A model generated the notes under the pieces. The model worked only from the letters and a program-made list of their open reading frames with translations, searched no databases and was not told the origin of the DNA. Made by a program: the position numbers and the translations under genes. A stretch of 64,000 bases of DNA from Branchipolynoe longqiensis (lineage: Eukaryota; Annelida; Polychaeta; Phyllodocida; Polynoidae), in the NCBI GenBank assembly GCA_030323885.1, contig CM059199.1:73741050-73805049 (forward strand), in the 5' to 3' direction. This document shows positions 1 to 10,128 of this stretch, in pieces (position 1 is the first letter of the stretch; every line of letters starts with the position of its first letter).

Positions 1-344
1 GCTTAGAACATTCAAGTGACGGGTGGGAGGGGGAACCCCTTGCCAGCTCATGGAAATGGAGCCCGCTGATTGGGCCATTGAAGGTCAGCTGTTTGTGGAG
101 TAGCGGGCAGGAGGCGGTCTGTCATCTAGATGTCTGCATGTGTCTATTTTCTACAAGGCATAATTTAATTTGCCACACAACAATTTGGTAGGGAGGTAGG
201 GGTGGAGAAGGTAAAGACTATGTGTGTGTGCTGAACACTATGCAGTCATTCTATGTGTATGTGTCTATAGGCTAAATTGGAGAAGGGTTGTGCATTACAG
301 GACGAGCCAAGGCTACTGTGCATACCTTCACTTGTACAGTTTGG
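1..344. other. unassigned intergenic DNA
   Basis: No ORF with protein-like composition, no tandem structure and no resemblance to the repeats elsewhere in the window was seen. Confidence 0.5.
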
Positions 345-454
345 CTTACTAATCGTTTGACTCCACCAAGGTTCGAACCCGGGGATTCAAATCCCATGAT
401 CGACCAACATGGGAATGAGGTCCTCAGCTCATTCGGCCACCCCATCTGGGTCTG
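345..454 (-). mobile_element. SINE-1 head fragment
   Basis: Read on the minus strand this is the tRNA-like head shared by about twenty copies in the window: a GGTGGCCGAATGAG A-box-like segment, a GGTTCGAACC B box and the following GAGTCAAA junction. The body and 3' tail are missing. The two closely spaced GATTTGAA/GGTTCGAA motifs are the doubled B-box region typical of this head type. Confidence 0.7.
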
Positions 455-698
455 TAGTCAAATGTTGATGTGGACTATTATGAGGGGGGTGGGGTGAGTT
501 AGTTGGGTGGTCGGGAAAGGTAGTACTCACTGTACTACCTTAACAATGTTTACACCTTGTCGATGGCTCCTAAGGGTTTTTTGGTTTACAAAATGTTATG
601 CTCTCAACATAGTATGCCGCTTTTACATTTTACATTTCACTCATTCGCTAATCCTAGCTACAAAGATCTCAGTAGAAGATGTCACCCGAAGAACGCCC
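455..698. other. unassigned intergenic DNA
   Basis: Nothing recognised. The segment leads into the CCA-rich microsatellite. Confidence 0.4.
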
Positions 699-812
699 AG
701 CACCAGCACCACAACTACCACCAGCACCACTATCACCACCACCACCATTCAATCCACGACCACCACCACTACCACCACCACCACAGACCACCCTCCCCAC
801 CACCACCACCAC
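699..812. repeat. CCA-rich microsatellite
   Basis: Imperfect CCA/CACCAC repeats of about 110 bp abut the 5' end of a SINE-1 copy. Reading frames through it give only Pro/His/Thr low-complexity peptides. Confidence 0.9.
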
Positions 813-1156
813 CAGACCAGACGGGATGCCCGAATACGTTGAGCGTCCATCTACCGTTTTGGTAGAACGGGGGATTCGAGCCCACGGGTTCGAACCCTGG
901 TCGAGTCAAACCAATGACTTACAAATTGATACGTGCCGCTTCCTAGCCAGGTGCCCGGCCTGATTTGGACAGGGTAATGACTGATTGGCTCAGTGTCAGG
1001 GTAATCTAACTGAGTTGGATATCAGGTCATTGTTTTGGTGGCCTGGTCTCCCAGAGGAGTAGCACTATAACATCGCTCTGACTATGGACTGTCACAAGTC
1101 TGTACCCGTCCTGAAATGACCCAAGACGTTGCTAGGACGCAAAACTCCAACAACCA
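813..1156 (+). mobile_element. SINE-1, near full length
   Basis: tRNA-derived SINE. The head (about 813-900) has GATGCCCGAATACGTTGAGC and GGTTCGAACC boxes. The body has the family blocks GAGTCAAACCAATGACTTAC, CACTATAA and CTGTCACAAG. The tail is GTACCCGTCCTGAAATGACC followed by GTTGCTAGGACG and AAACTCCAACAACC. The CCAACAACC tail runs straight into the CCA microsatellite. Non-autonomous; expected to use LINE machinery in trans. Confidence 0.85.
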
Positions 1157-1508
1157 CCACCACCTCCACCAACACAACCACCACACACCACCAACGCAAT
1201 CACAATCACCACCACCTCCACCACCACCCACACCCACCACCAACACAACCACAACCACCACACCATTAGCACCAGCACAAACACCATCACCACCATCACC
1301 TCCACCACCATTACCACAACTACCACCACAACCACCATCACCAACACTACCACCACCCACCACCACCACCCACCACCACAACCACCACAACCACAACCAC
1401 CACCACAACCACCACCACTACCAGCACCACCACAACCACCACCACCACCACCACTACCACAACCACCACCACCACTACCACTACCACCACCTCAACCACC
1501 ACCACCCA
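1154..1508. repeat. CCA/ACC microsatellite grown from a SINE tail
   Basis: About 350 bp of ACC/CCA/CAC repeats start exactly at the CAACAACC tail of the SINE-1 copy. All frames are low complexity on both strands; no protein is inferred. Confidence 0.9.
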
Positions 1509-1886
1509 CTCCAGCTTCCGGGCCGCACTTTAGGACTGACACATCACGCGTCCCTCCTGTATTATCTTTGACAGTGGCGACCCCGGCCCCCATCGCCTCC
1601 TAGCGGCCATAATGAGAATTTGGCAAAGACCCGGCGGATGTAGTCCCGGCGTTCCAAATTAATGCGCCGGGCCGAGGGCACTTCCTGTCAAACCGCATCA
1701 CTCGTGTGTGTGCTGGTGTGTGTGTGTGTGTGCTCCGCGGATGGAGCTAGTTCCCATCAGTAGGAACCCCCCCCCTCTCCTCCCCTACCCCATTCCCCCA
1801 CCCACCCTCTAGGGTGGTAGAGTTAGATGGTCGCCCAATTCCGCGGGGTTGCAAACAGAATCGAAGAAGTATGAAATGTATATATA
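1509..1886. other. GC-rich unassigned segment with a GT run
   Basis: Contains a non-repetitive GC-rich stretch (about 1560-1690), a short TG microsatellite (about 1706-1732) and a C-rich run near 1769-1805. No gene recognised. Confidence 0.4.
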
Positions 1887-1963
1887 TGTAGTAGTGTGCA
1901 CTGACCTCTCAGGCAAGTAACCACATAGACAGGTAGGCGTGGGTCGTGTGTTGATATCAGGGA

Positions 1964-2035
1964 GCCTAGGTGGTGTAATGGTTAGCACACTGGCCCGGAA
2001 TGCAAAGAGATGTGGGTTCGAGTCCCGCTCTAGGC
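1964..2035 (+). other. tRNA-like module inside left terminal repeat
   Basis: Folds as a near-complete tRNA without CCA. The seven-base acceptor stem GCCTAGG pairs with TCTAGGC, with one G-T pair. The D arm is GTGT...GCAC around AATGGTTA. The T arm GTGGG-TTCGAGT-CCCGC has a standard seven-base loop. The anticodon arm is poorly paired, so no isotype is assigned. A and B boxes suggest an internal Pol III promoter. An identical module is at 2285-2356. Confidence 0.7.
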
Positions 2036-2284
2036 ACAATATTTCCCATTTTCATCGCCCCCATGACACTGGTTGCCGTGACCAGGATCCTATACAAGCT
2101 ATGCGCTGTATGGTTGTTGAACCTACCCTGTGTATGTATGTGTAAGTGCATTGCCTGTATATATGTAATTGTAAGCATTAAAAGACTTACAATTCCAGGG
2201 GGACGAGTGTAGTAGTGTGCACTGACCTCTCAGGCAAGTAACCACATAGACAGGTAGGCGTGGGTCGTGTGTTGATATCAGGGA

Positions 2285-2356
2285 GCCTAGGTGGTGTAAT
2301 GGTTAGCACACTGGCCCGGAATGCAAAGAGATGTGGGTTCGAGTCCCGCTCTAGGC
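2285..2356 (+). other. tRNA-like module inside right terminal repeat
   Basis: Identical to the module at 1964-2035, with the same acceptor, D and T stems. Confidence 0.7.
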
Positions 2357-2389
2357 ACAACATTTCCCATTTTCATCACCCCCATGACA

Positions 2390-3322
2390 TATATATATAG
2401 CCTTGATATATGACACCGCATATGCTGGTGTAAGGCAGTGTACAGTCACAGGTTGGGCGAATAGTTAGTCAATCTTAGCAGCAGGTTCGGTTCAATCCAC
2501 CAGCCGGCGCTCATGCCCATTCGCTTCTTCGTGGAGCTCCGGCCATCGGTTCGCTCACTTCTCTTTCGGATCCCAGACTGGGCAGATCCCCCTCTCCACT
2601 GCACTGATCTTCCTTGTTTTTTGTCTTCTCTCTTTTCTCTATTTTCTTTCTTTTCTTAATTACTTGACTTAGCTAAACTTAAATTTGGCTGAGCGTTCAG
2701 CCAGAACGGTGATTCCAATTATCCTGGTATTATCCTTGATTGATGTACCCTATACTTCTAATTCATTTGATTGATTATACATTACCACTGATGGTGAACA
2801 GTGTGCTAAACTGACCGATTGTTATCAGTTCGCCAAACGTTAACGGCTCATTAATGGCTCATCAGTTCGCCAAAGGTTAACGGCTCATTATATTACTTTA
2901 TTTAATAAATCACTGTTCCCCCGCCTGTCGTTTGTGTTGAGTGAACTTACATGTGATGAATAACGAAGTAAGCGAGTATAAAAATACGACGGGAATTGTT
3001 TCCATTATATATTATATTATTATATTATAGTTATTACCATTGTTATTCTCCGTAAGACTCCTCATATATATGCTGTATAAGAATTATACGAGTATAATAA
3101 ACCAGAATATTCCTCCTCTCCCTATCGGTTGCCTGGCCCCCGGGACTCTGGAGCCTCTCATAGTGATCTACTACTCCAGCCTCCCCCACCTCAGCTCACT
3201 GGGTGTGCCCTCCCCCCTTCTCTCTGTAACCGTCACTCACTGTACCGCTGGAACACCCACTACCTTGACTTCCTCTTGTTCATTATGTAGGAAAACTATT
3301 ATATATATATATATATATATAT
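2390..3322. other. unassigned DNA with a short duplication and AT runs
   Basis: Holds an imperfect direct repeat around CAGTTCGCCAAA...GGCTCATTA (about 2826-2892), an AATAAA (about 2905) and a TATAAAAATA (about 2978). These could be the edge of an old LTR element, but no partner repeat is present. A TA microsatellite ends the segment at 3299-3322. Confidence 0.3.
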
Positions 3323-3460
3323 GTTGGTTGGTTGTTGGAGCTTTTCGTAGTGGCAACATCTAAGGTCATATCACGACCGGTACCGTTGTGACAGTACACA
3401 CTCATGAGATCTTTAAAGTGCCACCTCACAGGGAAGTCAGTCTTGAAAACTGAATAAAAT
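3323..3460 (-). mobile_element. SINE-1 3' fragment
   Basis: Minus-strand tail and part of the body: GTTGGTTGGTTGTTGGAG, then CAACATCTAAGGTCATATCA. The head is missing. A separate plus-strand tail fragment lies at about 3539-3592. Confidence 0.7.
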
Positions 3461-3592
3461 GTTTCAAGAGATGCTATTTTCCGATCATCATCTCACAACC
3501 TATTCCAAGAAGACGGATTTGACACCTGTTACCCCCTTCCTGATATGACCTGACCTGTTGCTAGGATGTAAAACCCAAATAAACAAGCACAT

Positions 3593-4024
3593 GTTAGTGA
3601 CGTGGGTCCTCAGGGTAGCGCCATTGGTAGTGATTGGGGAGTAATTGAGGATAATTCTGGAAGTGTCTGTTATTTATACTCCCATAAATCCTTATACCTT
3701 TCACATCTAACTGCTATTTAGGAGACAGAATGCACCCATTATGGATCGGTTTCACATTGTACAAACCCGCAAACCATAAATATTATGACTCTACTTCGAT
3801 ATCAGTATTTTCTTTGTAACGGCAGAAAATACCCTTTTCTTTCTTTATTTCACCAGTTCAAGTTTTAGACTTAATTTATCCATGATGCTACTGAGTTGTG
3901 ACAAGTAGCAGGGCTACTAATCAGCATATCATAGTTTAGTTAGCGAGCCTTGAGATAGTGCTGCATTATATGTATACAGCGAGAACTCGATATGAAGCGA
4001 TGTAATATCATTTCAATGGTACTG
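3593..4024. other. unassigned intergenic DNA
   Basis: AT-rich sequence; no gene or repeat recognised. Confidence 0.4.
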
Positions 4025-4895
4025 GTACCATTATCAGTGATGGCTATTATAGTAACTATTGGCTATTATAGTAACTAGTGGATATTGGAGTAACCAGTGG
4101 CTATTGTAGTAACTATTGGCTATTGTAGTAGCAATTGGCTATTGTAGTAAATAGTGGCTATTGTAGTAACTATTGGATATTGTAGTAACTATTGGCTATT
4201 GTAGTAACTAGTGACTATTAGAGTAACTAGGGGATATTGTAGTAACTAGTGGCTATTGTAGTAACTAGTGGATAGTGTAGTAACTAGGGGATATTGTAGT
4301 AACTAGTGGCTATTGTAGTAACTAGTGGATATTGGAGTAAATATTGGCTATTGTAGTAACTATTGGCTATTGTAGTAACTATTTCCTGTTATTGTAACTA
4401 GTGGCTATTGAAGTAACTATTGGTTATTGTAGTAACTAATGACTCTTGTAGTAACTAGTGGCTATTGTAGTAACTAATGGTTATTGTAGTAACTAGTGGC
4501 TATTGCAGAAACTAGTGGATAGTGTAGTAACTAGTGGCTAGTGTAGTAGCTAGTGGAAAGTGTAGTAACTATTGGATATTGTAGTAACTAGTGGCTATTG
4601 TAGTAAGTAGTCGCTATTGTAGTAACTCGTGAATATTGGGTAATTATTGGCTATTGTAGTAACTATTGATTATTGTGGTAACTAGTGGCTATTGTAGTAA
4701 CTATTGTTTATTGTGGTAACTAGTGGCTATTGTAGTAAGTAGTCACTATTGTAGTAACTCGTGAATATTGGGTAATTATTGGCTATTGTAGTAACTATTG
4801 GTTATTGTGGTAACTAGTGGCTATTGTAGTAACTATTGGTTATTGTGGTAACTAGTGGCTATTGTAGTAAGTGGTGATTATTATAGTATCTAGTA
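4025..4895. repeat. 19-bp minisatellite
   Basis: Roughly 45 imperfect copies of GTAGTAACTAGTGGCTATT. The units are rich in TAA/TAG on both strands, so there is no coding potential. ACTAGT/ACTATT variants alternate in short blocks, suggesting local re-duplication. Confidence 0.95.
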
Positions 4896-4915
4896 ACTGC
4901 TCCATTCTCCCTGAA

Positions 4916-5100
4916 AAGAAGCCACATGGACAGGCAGGCTTGGATAGGGTGATTACATCAGGGAGCCGAGATAGACTTGTGGTTAAGATGCTAGCCCCAA
5001 ATATAGAGAATAAATAGGCTAACAACTACGAAACTGGCCCTGAAATGGCACCAAGTAATGTAGGTTCGAATCCTGCTCTAGGATTCATAGGATTCTAGGA
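4916..5100 (+). mobile_element. degenerate terminal repeat of the tRNA-bearing LTR family (E)
   Basis: Matches the element at 1887 in its order of motifs: GCCACATGGACAGGCAGGC, ATCAGGGAGCC and GGTTCGAATCCTGCTCTAGG. It is diverged and carries an insertion between the D-like and T-like parts. No second repeat or internal region is visible. Confidence 0.5.
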
Positions 5101-5321
5101 TCCTGCTCATAACTCTAGAATGGTGCATTGCAGGCCATGGGATTCGAACCCGCAGGGTTCACACCCTTCTGACTCAAATCAATGACTTAGAAATTCATAC
5201 TTGTCACTCACGAGTCTGATGCTCGACATTTCTAGGATAGGGTAAGGAGCAGTGGAATGAGGAAGGTAAGGAGAAATGGAACTAGCATGACCCAATTGGC
5301 CATGATTCAAATTCCTCCTGC
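5101..5321 (+). mobile_element. SINE-1 fragment with variant tail
   Basis: Has the head B-box region (GGGATTCGAACCC), GACTCAAATCAATGACTTAG and the CTAGGATAGGGTAAGGAGCA body, then the alternative 3' end (AAATGGAACTAGCATGACC...) instead of the usual tail. The same alternative end occurs near 23205, 29567, 52252 and 54450. Confidence 0.6.
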
Positions 5322-6117
5322 TAAAGCACCAGTCACACATAGCCGGACGAGCCCCGGATTTTGAGCCGGACCACCCAGGGACCAACGGCCCATACTCTCC
5401 CGGACCGCCACGGATTAAAATCACTGTTTTCGATGATTTTTGCCTTGCAGTCACACTTTCCCAGACGAGCCCCGCATGAGCCCCGGACCGCCCCGGACCA
5501 CCCCGGACCTCCCCGTACCACCCCCGGACTGCCCCTGGAACGGGCCCGGACGAGCCCAGACTGGACCGGACCGGCCCCTGACTAACCCAGACGAGGCCGG
5601 ACCACCCCCATACTGCCCCGGACCACCCCCGGACTATCCCGGACCACCCCCGGACTATCCCGGACCTCCCCCAGACCACCCCCGGCTGTCCGGGAGTGGT
5701 CCGTGGCTAGGCCGGGGGTTGTCCGGGACAGTCCGGGGATGGTCCGGGGATGGCCCGGGTCAAACCATGGCTCAAAATGACCCCGGACCACCCCTGGACC
5801 ACCCCCGGAATAGCCGGATCACCCCAGGACCACCCCCGGACCACCCCCGGTCCACCCCCGAATCAGGCTGGATCAGGCCGGATTGAGCCCGGATCGCAAA
5901 ATCCCCTGGACCACCCCGGATGTTTTAAACATTTTAAAACATCCGGGGCCAAGCCCGGATGGTGCCGGACGAGCTACGGATCAGGCCGGATTGGGGGGTG
6001 TCGGCACGGACGAGCCACGGACGAGCCCCCGATCACCCCGGATCGCCCCGGACCACACCGGATGGCGGTCCGGGGCTCATCCGGCCCCTGATCCGGGTAT
6101 ATGTGACTAGGGCTTTA
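5322..6117. mobile_element. TIR element with CCGGA-dense interior
   Basis: Terminal inverted repeats: left TAAAGCACCAGTCACACATA, and right, reverse complemented, TAAAGCCCTAGTCACATATA, each followed by CCGGA. Nearly the whole interior is built from CCGGACCACCCC-type units in both orientations. A 16-bp-arm palindrome at 5914-5948 is centred on CAT. No transposase ORF; the frames present give only repetitive Pro/Gly/Arg peptides. Non-autonomous DNA element or foldback-like repeat; superfamily not assigned. Confidence 0.6.
5914..5948. repeat. 16-bp-arm palindrome
   Basis: CCCCGGATGTTTTAAA, a CAT spacer, then its exact reverse complement. It lies off-centre in the CCGGA-rich TIR element and is its only AT-rich part. 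Confidence 0.9.
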
Positions 6118-6530
6118 ATTAATCAACGAAACAAAAAGAGTTTAATCGCAATATACCATTTTAAAAGACTTGTGTAATATGTGTAACCAAGGTACATCAT
6201 TCATTATCAGACTCGCCCTTATCATATATGATATGATTTTAATTAATCGCGGTCACTTTTTATCCTCAACTGTCTTTAATTAGATTGCATTAATTGCTCC
6301 CCGTGGAAGGGATGAAGTGGCAGGGACCGTTATAATTATATCCGATTAAAGGCATCGTCCCACCACCAAGCAATTTGGTTCGAGGATGATGTTTATATAT
6401 TTACTCTTATCATTGACTTTATATATTTATATTCATATATATATATACAGCTCCAGTACAAATGTGGAAAACACAAGCAGTTTTAATCTTTGGCAAGGGA
6501 TTATATGCCCTTTCCACTAAAAGAAGAAAC
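6118..6530. other. unassigned AT-rich DNA
   Basis: No gene seen. The end (about 6475-6530) is the same leader that precedes the 64-bp unit at about 8005-8050. Confidence 0.4.
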
Positions 6531-6850
6531 AAAATCCTCCAGTGTGACTGAACCTGATCTATATTCAGTGGAGGCGAGAAGACCGCAGGTGGTGAAAATC
6601 CTCCAGTGCGACTGAACCTGATCTATATTCAGTGGAGGCGAGAAGACCGCAGGTGGTGAAAATCCTCCAGCGCGACTGAACCTGATCTATATTCAGTGGA
6701 GGCGAGAAGACCGCAGGTGGTGAAAATCCTCCAGCGCGACTGAACCTGATCTATATTCAGTGGAGGCGAGAAGGTCACAGGTGGTGAAAATCCTCCAGTG
6801 CGACTGACACTGGTCTACACCGGTGGAGGCGAGGAGGTCACAGGTGGCTC
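6531..6850. repeat. 64-bp tandem repeat, five copies
   Basis: AAAATCCTCCAG begins units at 6531, 6595, 6659, 6723 and 6787. Each unit contains CCTCCAGTG and CAGTGGAGG as a near-inverted pair. One or two units recur at about 8045-8135, inside another element. Confidence 0.9.
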
Positions 6851-6947
6851 CACTGGTAAAGTGTTGGGTCTTACGGAGTATAACAATGTTGATAATTATT
6901 CGGTTAAGCACATTTATACTTGCATAATTTGTTAAACATCACACATC

Positions 6948-7130
6948 CTGTTCAGGTAGATTTCACACATCCTGTTCAGGTATACTTCACACATCCTGTT
7001 CAGGTAGACTTCACACACCCTGTTCAGGTAGATTTCACACACAGTGTTGAGGTAGAATTCAGAGATCCTGTTCAGGTAGACTTCTAAACCCTGTTCAGGT
7101 AGACTTCATGCACCCTCTTCAGGTAGACTT
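6948..7130. repeat. 24-bp minisatellite, short array
   Basis: About seven copies of TTCACACATCCTGTTCAGGT plus four bases. The same unit forms the larger array at 9082-9905. Confidence 0.9.
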
Positions 7131-7352
7131 CAATCAGGATTCCCCCTCAGGACCTGGCCAAGCTTTATCACATTTTGTGAAGGTGAGTGTCGTGATATAT
7201 CATTACTGCCTCGGGTACTTCCGGAAACTAGATAGCAGTTGTCACCAGGATGAGGCAACCGCCTGGTGATGACGTCACTGGAGTTGAGAAGAGATGCAGC
7301 ATCAGATCCATGAGGCACTGCCCATTGCAGTCGCATAGTCCAGTGGTTTTGA
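7127..7352. repeat. conserved flank of the 24-bp array, copy 1
   Basis: About 225 bp from CAGGATTCCCCCTCAGGACC to GTGGTTTTGAGTTTCT, closely matching 9901-10128. The array and flank therefore form one dispersed unit. Confidence 0.85.
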
Positions 7353-7744
7353 GTTTCTCTCCCTCTCTACATACATCTCCCTCTCACACACAAGGCATAT
7401 GGGATTAGACTAACCATGTTCCCCCATTCATAAATCGCCACAGGTCACTGGGGTTTGGTGGTGGAGGTTGAGTAAAGTCACGCCCTCCACCTCCACTCCC
7501 CCTACCACACCTTTATGTCTGCACTACTGTACCAAGCGGGCAATTTGCACACTAATACACCCTGACTACTCACCCCTATCTGTATAGGAGCTACCATCAC
7601 GTCCCACGCGACCAGTGTAAATGCCATTGACACAGAGCTGTCTCCTCGGCCGAAGTCATCACAGAAGCCACACAAGGAGGCAACTCGGGGAAACATTCAT
7701 TTTCAAACCTACACCAATTTGCAATTTGTGCTGCGATCAAATAA
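7353..7744. other. unassigned intergenic DNA
   Basis: No repeat or convincing ORF seen. Confidence 0.4.
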
Positions 7745-8200
7745 AGAGTTCAGGCGCAATCCACGTAAATGCCAATCCCAAAAATGTAGTTTGAATAAAA
7801 ATATTTTTACCTGAAGATAATCTTAATTCTCACTAATTCCACTTTTTGTTATTTTGATCACATGATTGTTGAGCAATGAACACAAAAGTAGAAATTAAAT
7901 TTTGTTAAAAGGTTTTTTGTGGTTTTTTTTTGGTAAATGAATGTTATTCATATAAATATTTTGTCAGCGCCATAACACTGGTCTTCAGGTAGTGGGTTAA
8001 GTCGTTTTAATCTCTGGCAAGGGATTGGAGGCCCCTAAGAAAAAAGAATAAATCCTCCGGTGCGACTGACACTGGTCTACATCTAGTGGAGGTCAGGAGG
8101 CCTCAGGTGGCGAAAATCCTCCGGAGCGACTGGTTGAATTGCAAAGTTTAGGTACATTTTTGGATTGGCGTTTACATGGTTTTGGACCTGAACTCTTCAA
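7745..8200 (+). mobile_element. TIR MITE (GTTCAGGCGCAAAACC family), with insertion
   Basis: Left end AAAGAGTTCAGGCGCAATCC; right end the inverse, TTTACATGGTTTTGGACC then TGAACTCTTC. The left half matches the copy at 53594-53835 (TTTTTACCTGAAGA, TTAATTCTCACTAATTCCAC). An unrelated segment with two 64-bp-type units (about 7966-8140) interrupts it. No transposase. Confidence 0.75.
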
Positions 8201-8318
8201 ATGGTCACATCTACTGACTACAGGAGGTGCACAATAAATTGTTTACAAACCACCTTAACTTCACTTCACTCCTCTTCACTCTTCATCCCCTTTCTTATCG
8301 CACCACTGATGACTTCAT

Positions 8319-8650
8319 GACCAGACGGGGTGGCCGAATAGGTAGAGCGCAGGCTTCCTGTGCGGAAGGTGTGGAATTCGATTCCCAGTCGAGTCAAACC
8401 AATAACTTACTAAATTGATACTTGTCGCTTCCTAGCTTGGCACTCGGCATTATTAGGAGAGGGCAAGGACTGGTTAGCTCAGTGTCAGGATAATGTGACT
8501 GAGTGGAATATCGGATCATGGTACTGGTGGCTTGATTTCCCAGTGGGGCAGCACTATAAAGTCACCATGAGTGTGCACTGTCACAAGTCAGGACCCGTCC
8601 TTATATAAGCTTAGATGTTGCCAAGATATAAAACTCCAACAACCAACCAA
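8319..8650 (+). mobile_element. SINE-1, full length (head type II)
   Basis: Head GGTGGCCGAATAGGTAGAGC with B box ATTCGATTCC, then GAGTCAAACCAATAACTTAC, GCAAGGACTGGTTAGCTCAG, GGCAGCACTATAAAGTCACC, CTGTCACAAG and the AAACTCCAACAACCAACC tail. This head differs from the type at 813 (CAGGCTTCCTGTGCGGAAGG in place of CCGTCTCCCGTTTTGG). Confidence 0.9.
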
Positions 8651-9081
8651 AATCTGTCAAAGTTACCTCGTTCATCATCAGTATCGGGATGGCTGTTCTT
8701 ATCAAGACCATCAAGTTCATGTTAAGGACCAAAGCAGCTCAGTCATCGGTGTTATCTAAGTGATATTTATCAGCCACGTTTTCTATGCTGATATATAGCA
8801 TTTTTGGCAGGAGTCTAATGTCAGCATCTGCGACTCATCTATGCCACATATCAAGCGACAGGTATAACAAATTGCTCTAATTCCTAACCGCACACGCTCC
8901 AAATTGAACTCGAGGCTGATAATAGTTTGGCTGTCATCCATTTCTGTTGTATTAGCTTATTGTTGTAGACAAATGAGAATATCCCAGTAAGGCAGCACCA
9001 TGAACTCGAACCCTCAACCTGTTATGTGTAGAAGTGGACACTGTACTCGGCCATTGGCTAGGACAAACTGGATTACCTGCT
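8651..9081. other. unassigned intergenic DNA
   Basis: No gene recognised. The right edge grades into the 24-bp array. Confidence 0.4.
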
Positions 9082-9905
9082 TGTTTCCTGTTCAGGTAGA
9101 CTTCATACACCTTGTTCAGCCAGTGGCTAGGACAGACTCGATCACTGACTTGTTCCCTATTCACGCAGACTTCACACATCATCTTCAGGTAGATATTTGG
9201 GTAGATTTCAAACACCTTGTTCAGGTAGATTGTGCACACCCTGTTCAGGTAAACTTCACACATCCTGTTCAGGTAGACTTCAATCACCCTTTTCAGGTAG
9301 ACTTCAGAGATCATGTTCAGGTAAACTTCATACACCCGGTTCAGGTAGACTTCATACACCCTGTTCAGGTTGACTTCATACACCCTGTTCAGGTTGACTT
9401 CATACACCCTGTGTAGGTAGACTTCACAGGCCCTGTCCAGGTAGACTTGACACACCCTGTTCAGGTAGACTTCAGAGATCCTGTTCAGGTAGAATTAACA
9501 CACCCTATTCAGGTCGATTTGACACACCCTGTTCAGGTAGACTTGACACATCCTGTTCAGGTAGACTTCACACATCCTGTTCAGGTAGACTTCACACACC
9601 CTGTTCAGGTACACTTCACACATCCTGTTCAGGTAGACTTCATACACGCTGTTCAGGTAGACTTCACACATCCTGTTCAGGTAGACTTCACACATCCTGT
9701 TCAGGTAGACTTTATACACAATGTTCAGGTAGATTTCACACATCCTGTTCAGGTAGACTTCATACACACTGTTCAGGGAGACTTCACACATCCTGTGCAG
9801 GTAGACTTCATACACACTGTTCAGGTAGACTTCACACATCCTGTTCAGGTAGACTTCACACATCCTGTTCAGGTATACTTCACACACCCTGTTCAGGTAG
9901 ACTTC
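9082..9905. repeat. 24-bp minisatellite, long array
   Basis: About 34 copies of the CTGTTCAGGTAGACTTCACA-type unit. Because 24 is a multiple of three, long frames stay open on both strands and encode eight-residue repeats (for example HPVQVDFT). Nothing else suggests translation. Confidence 0.95.
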
Positions 9906-10128
9906 AATCAGGATTCCCCCTCAGGACCTGGCCAAGCTTTATCACATTTTGTGATGGAGAGTGTCCTGCTATGTCATTACTGCCTCGGGTACTTCCTGAA
10001 ACTAGATAGCAGTCGTCACCAGGATGAGGCGACCGCCTGGTGATGACGGCACTGGAATTGAGAAGAGATGCAGCATCAGATCCATGAGGCACTGCCCATT
10101 GCAGTCGCATAGTCCAGTGGTTTTGAGT
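9901..10128. repeat. conserved flank of the 24-bp array, copy 2
   Basis: Paralogue of 7127-7352, same order and orientation relative to the array. Confidence 0.85.

Larger units (their letters stand above)
1887..2389 (+). mobile_element. miniature LTR-type retroelement with tRNA-like LTRs, copy A
   Basis: Two 182-bp direct repeats (1887-2068 and 2208-2389) differ at only two positions, start TGTAGTAG and end CATGACA. They flank a 139-bp non-coding centre. TATATA lies immediately outside both ends (1881-1886, 2390-2395), as a possible target duplication in AT-rich DNA. One base inside the left repeat is TGGTTGCCGTGAC, close to the complement of an animal tRNA-His 3' end (TGGTGCCGTGAC), a plausible primer-binding site. 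CCAGGGGGACGAG precedes the right repeat, a plausible polypurine tract. This is the architecture of a TRIM (terminal-repeat retrotransposon in miniature). The alternative is a dimeric tRNA-SINE. Confidence 0.7.

Noticed and set aside
1964..2035. Bona fide cellular tRNA gene
   Set aside because: The anticodon stem is unpaired and the sequence recurs inside terminal repeats of a mobile element.
3299..3322. TATA promoter
   Set aside because: Simple TA microsatellite with no promoter context.
4025..4895. CRISPR-like regular repeats
   Set aside because: Units are contiguous 19-mers without unique spacers, in a eukaryotic genome.
9447..10043. 198-codon protein with eight-residue repeats
   Set aside because: Follows from a 24-bp tandem repeat. 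Opposite-strand frames are equally open, and the frame runs into a conserved non-coding flank.
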